The translations under genes and the position numbers were made by a program. 64,000 nucleotides of DNA, from positions 1 through 64,000 of the forward strand of contig CASSLW010000002.1 in the NCBI GenBank assembly GCA_949443285.1, written 5' to 3'. Below the pieces are notes generated by a model. It did not search any database. It saw only the letters and a program-made list of their open reading frames with translations, and was not told the origin of the DNA. Shown in pieces: positions 9,228 to 21,100 of this stretch. The first letter of the stretch is position 1, and every line of letters begins with the position of its first letter. Origin of the DNA: an uncultured Clostridia bacterium. GTDB lineage: Bacteria; Bacillota; Clostridia; TANB77; CAG-508.

Positions 9228-10757
9228 TTATAATTGATTATAATAGTTCATATTAAGGTCTTTTCCTAAGTGCCATCTTCCAACAAAATCAACTTTTAAA
9301 TAATCATCTAAATTATATGTTGGTTCTTGTACAAGTTCTCCTTTTGCATTTATTGCTCCCCATTTTCCGTCTTTTTTCACCGCTGAATATCCATATATAT
9401 TTTGATTTCCTGCATCATCATATTTGTAATCTACTACAACTTTTCCGTCTTTATCTACAAATCCATATTTTCCGTCCTTTTTACTTACAAATAGAGTTGT
9501 TGTTGCAAATATGTCTGTTTCTTTTTTCTCTTCAAATCTGAAATTGTAATATTTATATTCGTCATTTTGTCTTAACTCGATATAACCTTTTTCTTCGTTT
9601 AAATCTGTTAATATTCCTGCTTGTTTCACTTGGTATTCATTATTTAAAATTTCGTCATTGTATTCTTCGTCTTGAGCAATATATAAATCTGCTTTTTCGT
9701 TATATATTATTGATGTATATTTGAATTCTACTTTTGTATTATTCTCTAAATCGATTATTCCGTATTTTCCGTCTTTCTTTGCAATTAATATTCCTGTTTT
9801 TGCTTCTTTTAAATCGTCATATGTTGCTTCTATTGTCTTTTCGCCTGTTTGCTTCATTACACCATATTTGTTTTTGTTTTTATAGATTACTCCATTTTCT
9901 GCATTTTTTAATATTTCTGTTATTTCCTCATATCCTTTGTTAAGCACTTCTGTTCCATCTTTTTTTACTAGAACTTGTTTGTTCCCTTGAGTTACAACAT
10001 ATAAATCATTTCCATAAACTTTTGTTACACCATCATATTTTGCTTCTAAAATTTGATTGTTTGAAAAATCTACAATTCCAAATTTTCCATTCTCATTTTT
10101 TACTATAAATCCGTCTTTATTGTCTTTTCCTAGGTCTTGAATATCTTGATATTGTGGCTGAATTATGATTTTCCCTTCATTGTCTGCTATTCCAGCTTTA
10201 CCTTCTTTTGATATTTTTAATGAATTTTTCACTCCTGATTGTGCCACTATTTCGTCATATTCACATGGTAATAATTCAGTTCCACTTAAATTGATTGTAC
10301 CGTATTTTCCGTTCTTTTTTACTCTTAGCACATTTTCTTCATACCATGCGTTGTTGTTTTGGTCCATATTTTGAATTGCTTCTATTTGCTCATAGTTTGT
10401 GAATATCTCTTCATTTTTACTATTTAGCGCCTTTGTTTTGTAAGTTCCTGTTGTGTAATCTACATCATATGTACAAATAAACACATCATTCTTACTGTTT
10501 GGAACTATTATCATCTCCGCATATGATGGGTCTATTACATAGCTTCCAGCTTCATCTATTACTCCCCACTTATTGTCTTTGTATGCAGCAAAGTAACTTT
10601 TGCTTGTTATTCTGCCCTCTTCTTTGCTCTTATCTATTATGCCTTTTATTACGAAAATAGACATTATTAATACTATTATTGCTAGTATTACTGCTATCAC
10701 TTTTTTAATGTTTAACTTTGGTTCTTCGTATCTTCTTCCCCTATTTGACCTTGGCAT
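9228..10757 (-). CDS. WG-repeat (KWG) protein with N-terminal TM anchor
   Basis: Repeated KDGKYGIID / NGKYGTINLSG / KDGKWGAINAKG units. Confidence 0.9.
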   Translation of the reverse strand: MPRSNRGRRYEEPKLNIKKVIAVILAIIVLIMSIFVIKGIIDKSKEEGRITSKSYFAAYKDNKWGVIDEAGSYVIDPSYAEMIIVPNSKNDVFICTYDVDYTTGTYKTKALNSKNEEIFTNYEQIEAIQNMDQNNNAWYEENVLRVKKNGKYGTINLSGTELLPCEYDEIVAQSGVKNSLKISKEGKAGIADNEGKIIIQPQYQDIQDLGKDNKDGFIVKNENGKFGIVDFSNNQILEAKYDGVTKVYGNDLYVVTQGNKQVLVKKDGTEVLNKGYEEITEILKNAENGVIYKNKNKYGVMKQTGEKTIEATYDDLKEAKTGILIAKKDGKYGIIDLENNTKVEFKYTSIIYNEKADLYIAQDEEYNDEILNNEYQVKQAGILTDLNEEKGYIELRQNDEYKYYNFRFEEKKETDIFATTTLFVSKKDGKYGFVDKDGKVVVDYKYDDAGNQNIYGYSAVKKDGKWGAINAKGELVQEPTYNLDDYLKVDFVGRWHLGKDLNMNYYNQL

Positions 10758-10836
10758 TTAATTCACTCCTTTTTACGCTTACACTATATCATATTTTATA
10801 ACTTATTGCAATCAGTTTTTCATGTTTTTTGCCACT

Positions 10837-10925
10837 GGGGACGGACCTTTTTGGCAATAAATTGCCAGAAAGGTCCGTCCCCAATGGCAAAAAATTGCCA
10901 AAAAGGACCGTCCCCTTTGGCAATT
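10837..10925. repeat. REP-like palindromic intergenic repeat
   Basis: Alternating GGGGACGGACCTTTTTGGCAATAAATTGCC / GGTCCGTCCCCAATGGCAAAAAATTGCC. Confidence 0.85.
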
Positions 10926-10927
10926 TC

Positions 10928-13366
10928 TTATTTTTCAATTATTCTGAATGTTACGATGCTCATGTCGTCTTTGGCAACTCCGAAGTTGTTGTCTATTGCT
11001 TCGTTCAAAATCAAATCGGCTATTTTTTGGGTGTTTGTTGTTTCTATGTCTTCTAACATGTATTTAACCCAAAGTTCTTTGTTTTTATATTCTATGTTGG
11101 AGTCTAAGATTCCGTCTGAGCACATTAGTATTATGTCTCCTGTTTTTATGTCTTTGTCAAATGTTTCTACGTCGCTGTTTTCTACTATTCCGGTTGGCAG
11201 TGAGCTTGATTTTATTAGTTGTACTCTTTTTTTGTTTTTTATGTATGTTGGGCAGGCTCCACTTTTGATAAATTCGATGTTTCCTTTGTATAGGTCTACT
11301 ATTGCGATGTCTAGTGTTGCAAATGTTTCTATGTTTTTGTTTATTAGTGATGTGTTTATTAGTTTTAGTGATGTTTCTTTGTCAAATCCCGATAGTAGTA
11401 AATTTTCTAGCATTTTTAGTGCTTGTGCACTACTTTTTTTGGCTTCTTTTCCTGTTCCCATTCCGTCGCTTATTGCTATTAGGTATTTTCCGTCTTTTAG
11501 TCTGATGTTTAGTATGCTGTCTCCAGATTGCTCGCTTTTGCTTTTGGTTGCTGATGTCATTCCTAGTGCCATTTTGTATTTGTCGTCTGATAGGAAGTTT
11601 AGGATTTTTTCTGTGCTTGCGTCATAGTTTAGGGTGATTTTTTCTTTTAGTACTTTTGTTAATATTTGTTCAAGTGTTTCTATTTCTGATGTTTCTAAAC
11701 TGGTTGCACTGTATATTTCTATCATATATCTTGTTTTGTGTTTTATTACTAGGTCTTCTATTTCTATATTTTTTTGTTTTATTAGTTCTATTATTTGTAG
11801 TTTTTCTTTTTCATATTTTTCTTCTGATTGTATGTCTTTTTCTATCCCTCTTGCCATACTTCCTATGGCTTTTGAGACTTCGTTTAGTTGTTTTTTGATG
11901 TTTTTTTGGTTTTGTTCTACTTTCTTTTGCCAAATGAAGTCTGATTTACTTACTTTGTATGATAAGTTTATAATTCTAACTATTTGTAAAATGTCATTTT
12001 CTAGTTTTTGGCTGATGTCTTGGTCGTCAAAGCCTATTATGTAGCTATTATTGTCTGCAAATATTTTCAGCAAGCTTGTCCTATCTATTTGTTGTTTTTC
12101 TATCATGTATTTGAATATACTGTCAACTATTTCTCCTTCTGCGTTTGATAGGTCTTCAAATAAGATATTTTCTTTATGGTTGTCTAAGTTGTTTAATAAT
12201 TCTGAGATAAATATTTGCTTATTTTTAGCCATTAGTTCTTCTTGCGGCTTGTTTTCTTCTATTTTGTATGTAGTTGCCATTTCTTGTATTGCTTCTGATA
12301 CGTTGTTTAGGCTTGTTGCTACTTCTTTGCTTTTGTTTAATGCTCTACTTGGTACTACTGGTAGAAATTTTCCATTTCCTATGAATTCTTCTAGGTCGAT
12401 ATTAAATGTTTTTGGTACTGCTAATAACCCTATTGATGCTACTAGTATTTCTTTAAAGTGGATTAGTTCGACCGTGTAACCGTTAGATGCGTAGGCTAAT
12501 ACGATATTGCCAACAGCGAATCCTGCAACAACCCCTATCTTTCCAAATCTATTTAGTAACCCTGCAATTAGTCCTGAAATTGCATATGCGGCTATCATTA
12601 TTGGCTCTGTACCTGTTATGATGCCTAAAGTTACCCCTATTGTTACACCTGAAGTTGCACCAACTAAAACTCCGTTTTTCCAGCCTAAAATCATCACAAT
12701 CAATATGCTTAATATGTTACAAATGCTAAGTCCAAATATGCTTAATTCACCAAATCCACATACAGCAATTGAAAGCAATAAACTTGCTCCTATCACTTCT
12801 TCTATTGAAAAAGCTCTTTGTTTGTAAAATTCTTGAACTAATATTACTGAGTTTACAAATATCTTGTAAAATACTAGCGCTATTATTGATACTGTTATTG
12901 CTGATAACACATCATATAGTGTAAATGTGCTCATAGCAAATTGCACTACTTGTACTAGTAGTGTTGATATAAATATGTTTTTACCTATTTTTATTTTTTC
13001 GTTTCTTTCTTTTTCGTTATAATATGGCTTGATTATGAAAAAGCTTGCTATTATAACAAGTGCTGTTAAAAAATAGCCCAACGCTCCGCCTATGCCAAAT
13101 TTTATTGCGTTTCCTACAATTGATACTATTATTACTCCTAGTAATGGCACAGAAGAAGCAAAGCATGCTCCTAACATGCTTATGCTGAATATTGAAAATT
13201 CTCCGTTTAAACTAACTAATGACAGCATAAATGATACAAGATATATTGCGATATTCTCTTTTGTGAATACTTTTGAGAATAAGTTTATTTTGTGTTTTGC
13301 TTCTCTTGTATTTTTGCTATCTATTTCTATTGTGTCTTCATTTATATTTTGAAACATCCTTACCAC
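10928..13366 (-). CDS. spoIIE: Stage II sporulation protein E (PP2C-type phosphatase)
   Basis: Multi-TM N-terminus; C-terminal KDGKYLIAISDGMGTGKEAKKSSAQALKMLENLLLSGFDKETSLKLIN and GDIILMCSDGILDS. Confidence 0.95.
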   Translation of the reverse strand: MVRMFQNINEDTIEIDSKNTREAKHKINLFSKVFTKENIAIYLVSFMLSLVSLNGEFSIFSISMLGACFASSVPLLGVIIVSIVGNAIKFGIGGALGYFLTALVIIASFFIIKPYYNEKERNEKIKIGKNIFISTLLVQVVQFAMSTFTLYDVLSAITVSIIALVFYKIFVNSVILVQEFYKQRAFSIEEVIGASLLLSIAVCGFGELSIFGLSICNILSILIVMILGWKNGVLVGATSGVTIGVTLGIITGTEPIMIAAYAISGLIAGLLNRFGKIGVVAGFAVGNIVLAYASNGYTVELIHFKEILVASIGLLAVPKTFNIDLEEFIGNGKFLPVVPSRALNKSKEVATSLNNVSEAIQEMATTYKIEENKPQEELMAKNKQIFISELLNNLDNHKENILFEDLSNAEGEIVDSIFKYMIEKQQIDRTSLLKIFADNNSYIIGFDDQDISQKLENDILQIVRIINLSYKVSKSDFIWQKKVEQNQKNIKKQLNEVSKAIGSMARGIEKDIQSEEKYEKEKLQIIELIKQKNIEIEDLVIKHKTRYMIEIYSATSLETSEIETLEQILTKVLKEKITLNYDASTEKILNFLSDDKYKMALGMTSATKSKSEQSGDSILNIRLKDGKYLIAISDGMGTGKEAKKSSAQALKMLENLLLSGFDKETSLKLINTSLINKNIETFATLDIAIVDLYKGNIEFIKSGACPTYIKNKKRVQLIKSSSLPTGIVENSDVETFDKDIKTGDIILMCSDGILDSNIEYKNKELWVKYMLEDIETTNTQKIADLILNEAIDNNFGVAKDDMSIVTFRIIEK

Positions 13367-13590
13367 CTCTTTTTATTTATAGGCTTATTTTACTACTTGT
13401 CCTTTGTGGTTTTTGTCTTTTTTGGTCTTCTTGTTTAAAAAAGTTTTCTACTTTTTTTGATTTATTTATTTTTGTTTTTATTTCTTGTCCTATTTTGTGA
13501 TTTTTATTTTATTACATATTGTCGAAAATTGCAACAAAATTGGCGAAACTTTTAAAATTGCCTGCCAAAGGGGACGGACCTTCTTGGCAC

Positions 13591-13623
13591 AAAAAAAGAA
13601 CGAGATAAGTTTATCCCGTTCTT
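13591..13623 (-). terminator. Array terminator family, copy 1
   Basis: AAAGAACGAGATAAGTTTATCCCGTTCTT hairpin. Same family at 22738, 30323 and 39857. Confidence 0.85.
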
Positions 13624-13670
13624 CAAACTTTTGCTTTTAAAACTTTTTTGGCCTGCCCCAAAAAGTCTTT

Positions 13671-16600
13671 TTATTTAGAACTTTTTTGGCCTGTCCCAAA
13701 AAGTTTTTTAATCCAAACTATTCCTACTCCTAAAATCGCCAAAGCGCTCATTCCTATTAAAATTGGTAATACATAATTCAAATTTGAACCTGTATTTGGA
13801 GTTACTGTAAATGTTTGAGCCATATCGTCATCATCTTCAACCTTCTTACCTGCTCCTGGCACATAATTTCCTGGTATTATCTTTTTGCTTCCGTCTTTAG
13901 TTGTCAATGCTCCTCCACCTGTTTTAGTAATCTGTGTAACCTCCGCTTCGTTGTCTAGTTCTATATCTGAATTATTTATTGTTGTTAGAACTTTTGTAGC
14001 TGTTAATTTTAATAGATCCGTTTTTTCTCCTGTTGCTATACTATTACCTTTTAGTTTTTCTGTTTGCAATATTATTCTATCTTTTATTAATGTCTTTTCC
14101 TTATCTGTTCCTTGTAGTACTTTTGGATCTACTTGACCTTCAAGTTGATTTATTGTTTTCTTTTCCCATTTACTTTCTACAAATGTTCCTTCGTTCTCAT
14201 TTACTGCCCATTCTTTATCTAAGTAATCGTTGATTTTTTCGATAGTTATTCTTGTTGCTGTTCTCTTTTTATCTTCATCATTGGTTGGTATTCCGCTTTT
14301 TCCATATGTGTAGAAAGCTTTATAAGCATAGTCTATTTCACTTGAATTTTTTACGCAAAGGCTATATGTTAGTTCAACCGTTGCACCTTGTATCAATTCG
14401 TTGTCCATTTCAAGTTTTACAAGTCCATTTGGGTATCCTTCTGTTCCTCCTACTACTGGCTTCATAGATGTTAGTGATGTTGTTCCGTCTGGAGTTACTT
14501 TATAGTCATCGTCTATTTTTGCATCTACAAGTACTTGTCCGTTTTGCAACGTTACTTTTATTGTATCAATTTTCTTGATTAGTTCATAATATTGCCTTGG
14601 TCTTTCTATTATACCAAAGTCTACATTTTCAATCGTATGTTTTTTTGATGTACCAAAGTCTGTCTTTTCTGTATCTTTTGCAGGTTCGTCAATTGGATCT
14701 GTTGTTTTGTATTCTATGTCTATTGCCATTTCGTTTGTTTGAGATACCATTACTTTTGTTTCGTCATATACTTTGTCATATTTGATGCTTTCTGTATTGA
14801 TGTCTTCGTCTATTGTTTCTCTTGTGTCCAAAATTCCTTCAGAAGTGTATTTCATCTTATCTGTCTCATCGTATATATCTTTTGCATCTGAATATCTTGG
14901 CTCTAATCCTTGATACCACTTATTAGCTGGGTCATTATGTTTTGATTCATCAAATATTGTTGCCTTGTAGTTCTGAGCTGTATATTTTTTGTTTACATCT
15001 ACAATGTGTTCTTTTCCACCCCATGTGTATCTTATTACATAATCTCCTGCTGCAAAGTCTTTTATTGTATATGAACCATTTTCGTCTGTTGTTGTTGTAT
15101 ATTCTGGTTTTAGTGTCCATTCTCCATAAGTTCCGTTTGTTCTTGCTTCTTTTCTAAGTAGTTCTACTTTTACTTTTGGAATTCCTGGCTCTCCATTATC
15201 TAATCTTCCATTTCCTTCCCTTATGTTTTGATTTAACAACTCATTAATTGGTAAATCTTCAAATACATTTCCTGAAATATTTCTTTGTACATTATATTCT
15301 AATCTTAATGATGGCGCTGCATCTGTATCTGCCTCATATGTATCTCTGTTTCCTGGTACTGCGTTTCCTGGATTTGAGTTTTGGTCAATTCCTGCATATA
15401 CTGCACCATTTTGGTCGAATATTGAGTATGATGTTATTTCTGTTACATTATCTAATGGTTCTTGTGTTGTTCCTTCTTCTCCTAGAATTTCGTATACTAG
15501 CTCTCTACTTAGTTTGAATTGTACATATACAGTTTTAAATGATTGTTTTTCAATTCTTCCTAATTCTGATGTGTCTATTTCCATTTTGTTGTATTCATTT
15601 TTATTTGCATTATGATTATTTCTTAAATCTTTAAATGTTATTTCATTTGTTATTGTTGCATCTTCTGTTAGTCCTGTACCTACTTTAATTTCTGCTCCAT
15701 AACTGTTTTCTGCATATCTCTTATCATAGAAATCTACAATTTGATTTATTTCTGCAGATATGTTGCTTGAGTTATTTTTAATTCCTATTGCATATGTTAG
15801 GTATAATTGTAACTCTCTGCTTTTATCAGCACTTTCAAACGTTACGTCTGCTTTATAAATTGGTCTTGTGTATTTCATTTTTCCGTATTTATTTCCGAAT
15901 TTTACCCCCAAATCATATCCGTCTCCTGCGCTTTCGTTCATATGTGAAAATCTCTTGTCATATTCATATATTTGCCCTTTTCCATTTACAAGTATTTTTA
16001 CATTTTTTATGTCTTTCTTGACTGATAAGTCCGGTTGTTCTCTCTTAACTAAACCTAAGTTTATATTTGTTAATTCAGTAATCTTCCCTTGTTTTATCTG
16101 TTGTGCTGTTTTTATCTTATCTAAACATCCATTGTATGTATCTCTTGTGTTTGCATTTATTAGATATTTATCTGCTGTGTTATTTATTGGATATGTAGCT
16201 CCAGTATATCCATATCTTGGATTTCCTTCAAAGTTTAGCGTACTTCTATGATTTGTTATTCCATCATATTTTAAGCTTATGTCTCCTGTATCCCCATTTG
16301 CATTGTTGTTTGTTATTACTTTAAATTTATTGTTAAATATTTGCCTTCTACCTGATTCTGCAGCTTTACTTGTATTCCAATCTGATAAATTTATTAAACT
16401 TACACATTGATAGCTCATACCATTATAAGTAAATTCTATGTAATATTTATTTAAGTCATCTATTAACACTTTAGTAAATTGATATTGTCCATTACTATTA
16501 GTTGTCTTGGTATCTATTGTTCTTCCGTCAATATGTTTTAAGTTTACTGTTACGTTTTGTACTAATTTGTCATCTTTATCATTTTCATTTTCTTTGTATA

Positions 16601-18139
16601 TTAAGTTACCTGCCAATTCTTTTCCGTCTTCTATTAATCTATCCTCCCATACAAAACCTGAAACTTTTATATATTTTTGTGTGTTATATATTGTTATTTC
16701 TGCATTTGCTCCTATTGCACTAATAGTTACTTCTCCTACTTTTAGTGGTTTGCTTTTACTTACTTCTTCAAATCCATTGTCAGGTGCTCCTGGATGCACC
16801 ACCTCATATATTACGTATTTCCCTTTTTTAGTAAGTTTTTCTACTGTTACTTCTCCTTTGCCATTTGTTGTATGTATTGTAGCATCATTTATGTTTGCTA
16901 CATATTCAACTTTTGTGCCATTTAATCTTACATATCCTTTTGCCTCTTCTGAATATAGTACAAGTCCTATATTATTCATAGTTTCACCAGTTGCACTATT
17001 TTTCTTAATAATCTTTATTTTGCTTTCTCTTACTCCTGGTAATGTTAAATCAATACTTTTTGATTTTACATAGTTTTGCAACTCACTACCAGTTAATTCC
17101 TTTCCATAAAACACACCAATATTTTGAGCTCCACCTCCACCAATAGGTGATGCTAAAACTATTCTAGCTCTTATAAGTTTACTAATTGAATATGTTTTTT
17201 CAAGTCTATATGGTCTACTGAACTTACTTCGTTTTCAGATACGATATAAAAGTCATCTCCAGAATAATCTTCAAGTGAACCTAAATTTTTTATATTGGTA
17301 CCATTTGTACTACATAGGCTTGTTTTTATTTTTCCTCCTTCTCTTGTTGTTATTTCAGCTGTTTCTGATACAGTTCCGTTTTGATGATTTAAATTATATG
17401 GACCTATAAATGTATATTTCTTACCACTAATTGTTTTCTCTTCTATTGCTTGTCTTGCACCTTCTTCATCTTTAGATGTTGTGCTAAATGTTACTGTTGT
17501 TTCAGAATTTGTTAGTGAATTTGCATATGCATCTGCTTCTGAAAAATCATTTATAGTTGCATCTCCACTAGGTGTTTGACGATTTATTCCTAATTTAAGA
17601 TATTCATTATCAAGCCAACCTCTAATGTGCTTCTTATAATTGGAAAGGTTGCTAGTTTCTTGATTTTTTGTGGCTTTTTCAACAAAGTAAGCTCCTTTAT
17701 AATACCAGTTTTTATCTCCTTCATTAGTAACTATTTCGTATCCAGGTGTACCTACTTTATAACGTTTTATTTCCTCTCCTATATCTAAAACTGCAATCTC
17801 AACTTTTGACGTGTCTGTACCATATGCAGAAACGTGCCCAAAACATATTCCACCTCTAGAATGAATAATTGTTCCTATATCATCATCTGTATCCCACAAT
17901 GAGTGTTGCCCTAAGAATTCACTTCCCCATTCTCCTGTATGGTTTCCTATATCTGTATCAAGCCAAGCATCTCCATATAATCTCATTGCATGCCATATTG
18001 CTCCTAATCCTCTATTCAACACACCGTAATCTGGATTACATTGTGAACAAGCAAATTCGGCTGCCATAGAAAATGTAGGCACTAAAAATATCATTATTAT
18101 CAACATAAATATTAATGTTTTAATTTTCTTCATATTCAC
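13671..18139 (-). CDS. A-type giant CnaB/SpaA-like adhesin, split into two ORFs (18139..17171 and 17114..13671) by a frame change at an A6 tract
   Basis: Signal peptide, repeated B-type domains, C-terminal TPNTG + TM + KK tail. A -1 read at 17195-17200 joins VDHIDLKK-TYSISKLIRARIVLASP, parallel to VENIKITSKLKQNVIRARIVLGEP in the 30363 paralog. Confidence 0.8.
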
Positions 18140-18149
18140 TTGTCCTCCT

Positions 18150-21100
18150 TTATCCTATAATTACTTTTTTCTTTATAAAATATATTCCAATTCCAATTAT
18201 AGAAATTGCTAATATTGTTATAGAAATATATGTTAATATTCCACCTGTTTTTACTGATATAATAACATCTGCACCACTCATATCATCTTCTTTTTCATTT
18301 TTATTTGCTGGTTTAGAGTCAATATCTTCTATCATATATTCATTATAATACTTGCTTATTTCTGCTTTATTTATAATTGTTCCTGTATTATTTTGTGTCA
18401 TTGCTTTTGTTAATACTAAAGTTACTGACTTCGTCTCTCCTGGTGATATTACCTCATTTTCTAGCTGAGATGTATATAAGTTTCCATTACTATCTTGTGA
18501 CCATAGTGAATTTATACTTTTACTAAATTTTAAATCTTTTGGCATATAATCTACAATTTCGCTTACATATCCTGGTACATCACCTTCATTTGTAACTTCA
18601 ATTACATATTCAATTGTAACATTAGAATTTGTAATTCTTTTAGCATCTATTTCTACTTTTGCTAGTTGAGACTTATCGTAAGATATAGTTCTATTTTCAT
18701 TGTTGTTTTGTACTGTTATTTTGCTAACATATTTATTTAATTTTAAATCAAATATTTTAGCTTCAGTAAACCCTGCATCTATATTACTTAATACTTTATC
18801 ATTTATTTCTAGAATCTTAGTTTTGGCACATTTTACTGCATTTCCATCTAACTTAATCTCAACACTTATTACATCTGAATTTAGATTTTCACTTACGCCT
18901 TCTTTTTGATATTGTGTTACATTATATTTTTTCGTATCATATATAAATGCCACAGTATATTTACCATTTTTTAAATTATTAAATTCATATGTACCTCTTT
19001 GATTTGTAACTGTAATTAAGCTATTACCATTTTTGTCTTCTGCAACATTATGACTTTCTTCATCTAACAACATTACAGTAATATTTGGAAGCATTTGCTC
19101 ATTGCTTTCTCTATTTCCATTTCCATTTTCATCTAAAAATGCAAGTCCACTTATACTATTAGTATTTCTTGGATTATCTGGATTATTAGGGTCTTCTGTT
19201 GGATTTTTATCTTCTTTTCCTTTTATTGTAAATTCTATACTATTTGCTTCTATGCTTAATCCTGGAGAAGAGAAATTTATAGTATTTACTATTTTATTTC
19301 CATCAACTAATTTACTATCTAATGTTGTGTCTATTATTATTCTTACCTTATCGTTTGGCTCCATTGTTACTGATTTAGAGAATATATTATCTATTGTTTC
19401 TTCAGTTTCTTCTTCATTGTGAATTATTTTTACACCATTAACCTTTAATCCAAGTTGAATAATATCATTTATATAAACACTAGTAGCTACAACACCTTTA
19501 TTCTCTAAGTCTATAATAAATTTAATGTTTTCTCCATTTTCTACAGTATTACCTTCTATATTAGTTGTTTGCTTAGCAACAATTTGTGCCTCACCTTGTA
19601 ATATTGTTCTTTCTATTTCATTTGATATATAGGTTGTGTTCTCATTTGTAGCTGTAAAATATTCTAAAATCTTTGTTTCTGTTTGTTCAGCAGGTATGCT
19701 ATTTGTTGGCAAAGCTATTAAGAACTTTGTATCTTTTCCCGCTTCTAATTTAGAAATTTTAAATTTGGCTATATTGTCTTTGTATTCTATAAATTCACAA
19801 CCTTGCTCTTCATCAATCGTAATGTTTTTTGTTAAAAAGTCTGCTTTATCTGACACTGGTAATTCAACAATTATATCTGTTAAATCTTCACTAGATATGT
19901 TTTTTACTGTTAATTCCATTCTAAATAATTCTTTAGTATATCTATGCTCATTTTCTGGGTCTGCATATAATAAGTTTAATTTCAATTTTCCTTGTTCAAT
20001 TCTATTTATGATGTTATCTATAGTATTTTTTTCTTCATTATCTACTATTAGTTTTATTTGTCCTGTTAAATTTTCGTTTTCTCCTTCTATCTCTTTTACA
20101 GAAATTTGATAATTTACTTCTTTTGTTTCCCCTGCTTTTAATTCTCCTATTTCTATTACTTTTGAAGTTAAACTTTCGTCTTCTACTAATTTAACCTTAT
20201 CCATCATGTCTCCATTGACATTCTCTTGATATTTAATATAATTGTAATATATTGCATTTGTATTAGTAGCTTCAAGGGTTACATTTTGCATATCCTTATT
20301 AGTATTATTAGTAACTTTAAGAATATACTTAATACCTTGTCCCTCTAAAACAGTATCCCCTTCTTGTAAATATCTATCTCCTGTTCTTGCTAAAACAGAA
20401 ATTGATAAATCTTCTGTATCTTCATTAATCTCAACCGCTTGAGCAACGCCTTGTTGCTCATTAGGCATAACTTCCATAGCAGGAGCCTGTTCTTCACTTT
20501 CAACTATTTCTTCAGGTTTTGCAGTTATTGTAATTGGCACATCATAATTAAATTGCACATTAGCAGAGTTTTCATTTGAATACAACAATTGTATTGTTTC
20601 ATTTTTTGTTTCAGTTGTGTTCTCTACATCTATATCTCCAAGTAAAACCACTTGGATTCCGCCAGCTGTACCTTTTGCAAAACTTACTTGTTCTCCTTCT
20701 AAATTTATTCTTATAACCTTTTTGTTATCTTCTCTTGTTGTCATTCCTATTTTAGTAATTTGAACTTCATTTTCAAAGTTTAGTTGTGCTGTTTTCTTTA
20801 CATCAATGTTTAATTCTTGTGGTAACACAATGTCAACAACTGGATTTTTGTACAAATCATATTTAGCGCTATCACTTAATAGTGTTATTAAGAATTGTAC
20901 ATCTTGATTTTTTTGTGCTGCTGATAAGTTTGTATTGCTTATTTCCATTTTAGCTTCTGTTACAGTATCATTTAAAATTATTTCTGTTTTACTTTCAGCT
21001 GTATTCTCTCCGTTTATCACATTACAATTTAATACTATTTTATTAATTGTTTTTAATTGTTCTTTTGTATATCCAGTATTTCCTTTTATCGCTCTTGTAT

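Noticed and set aside
17195-17200. Including the A6 split among the CGG-type events
   Set aside because: No CGG nearby and the shift is in the -1 direction; kept as a separate homopolymer observation.
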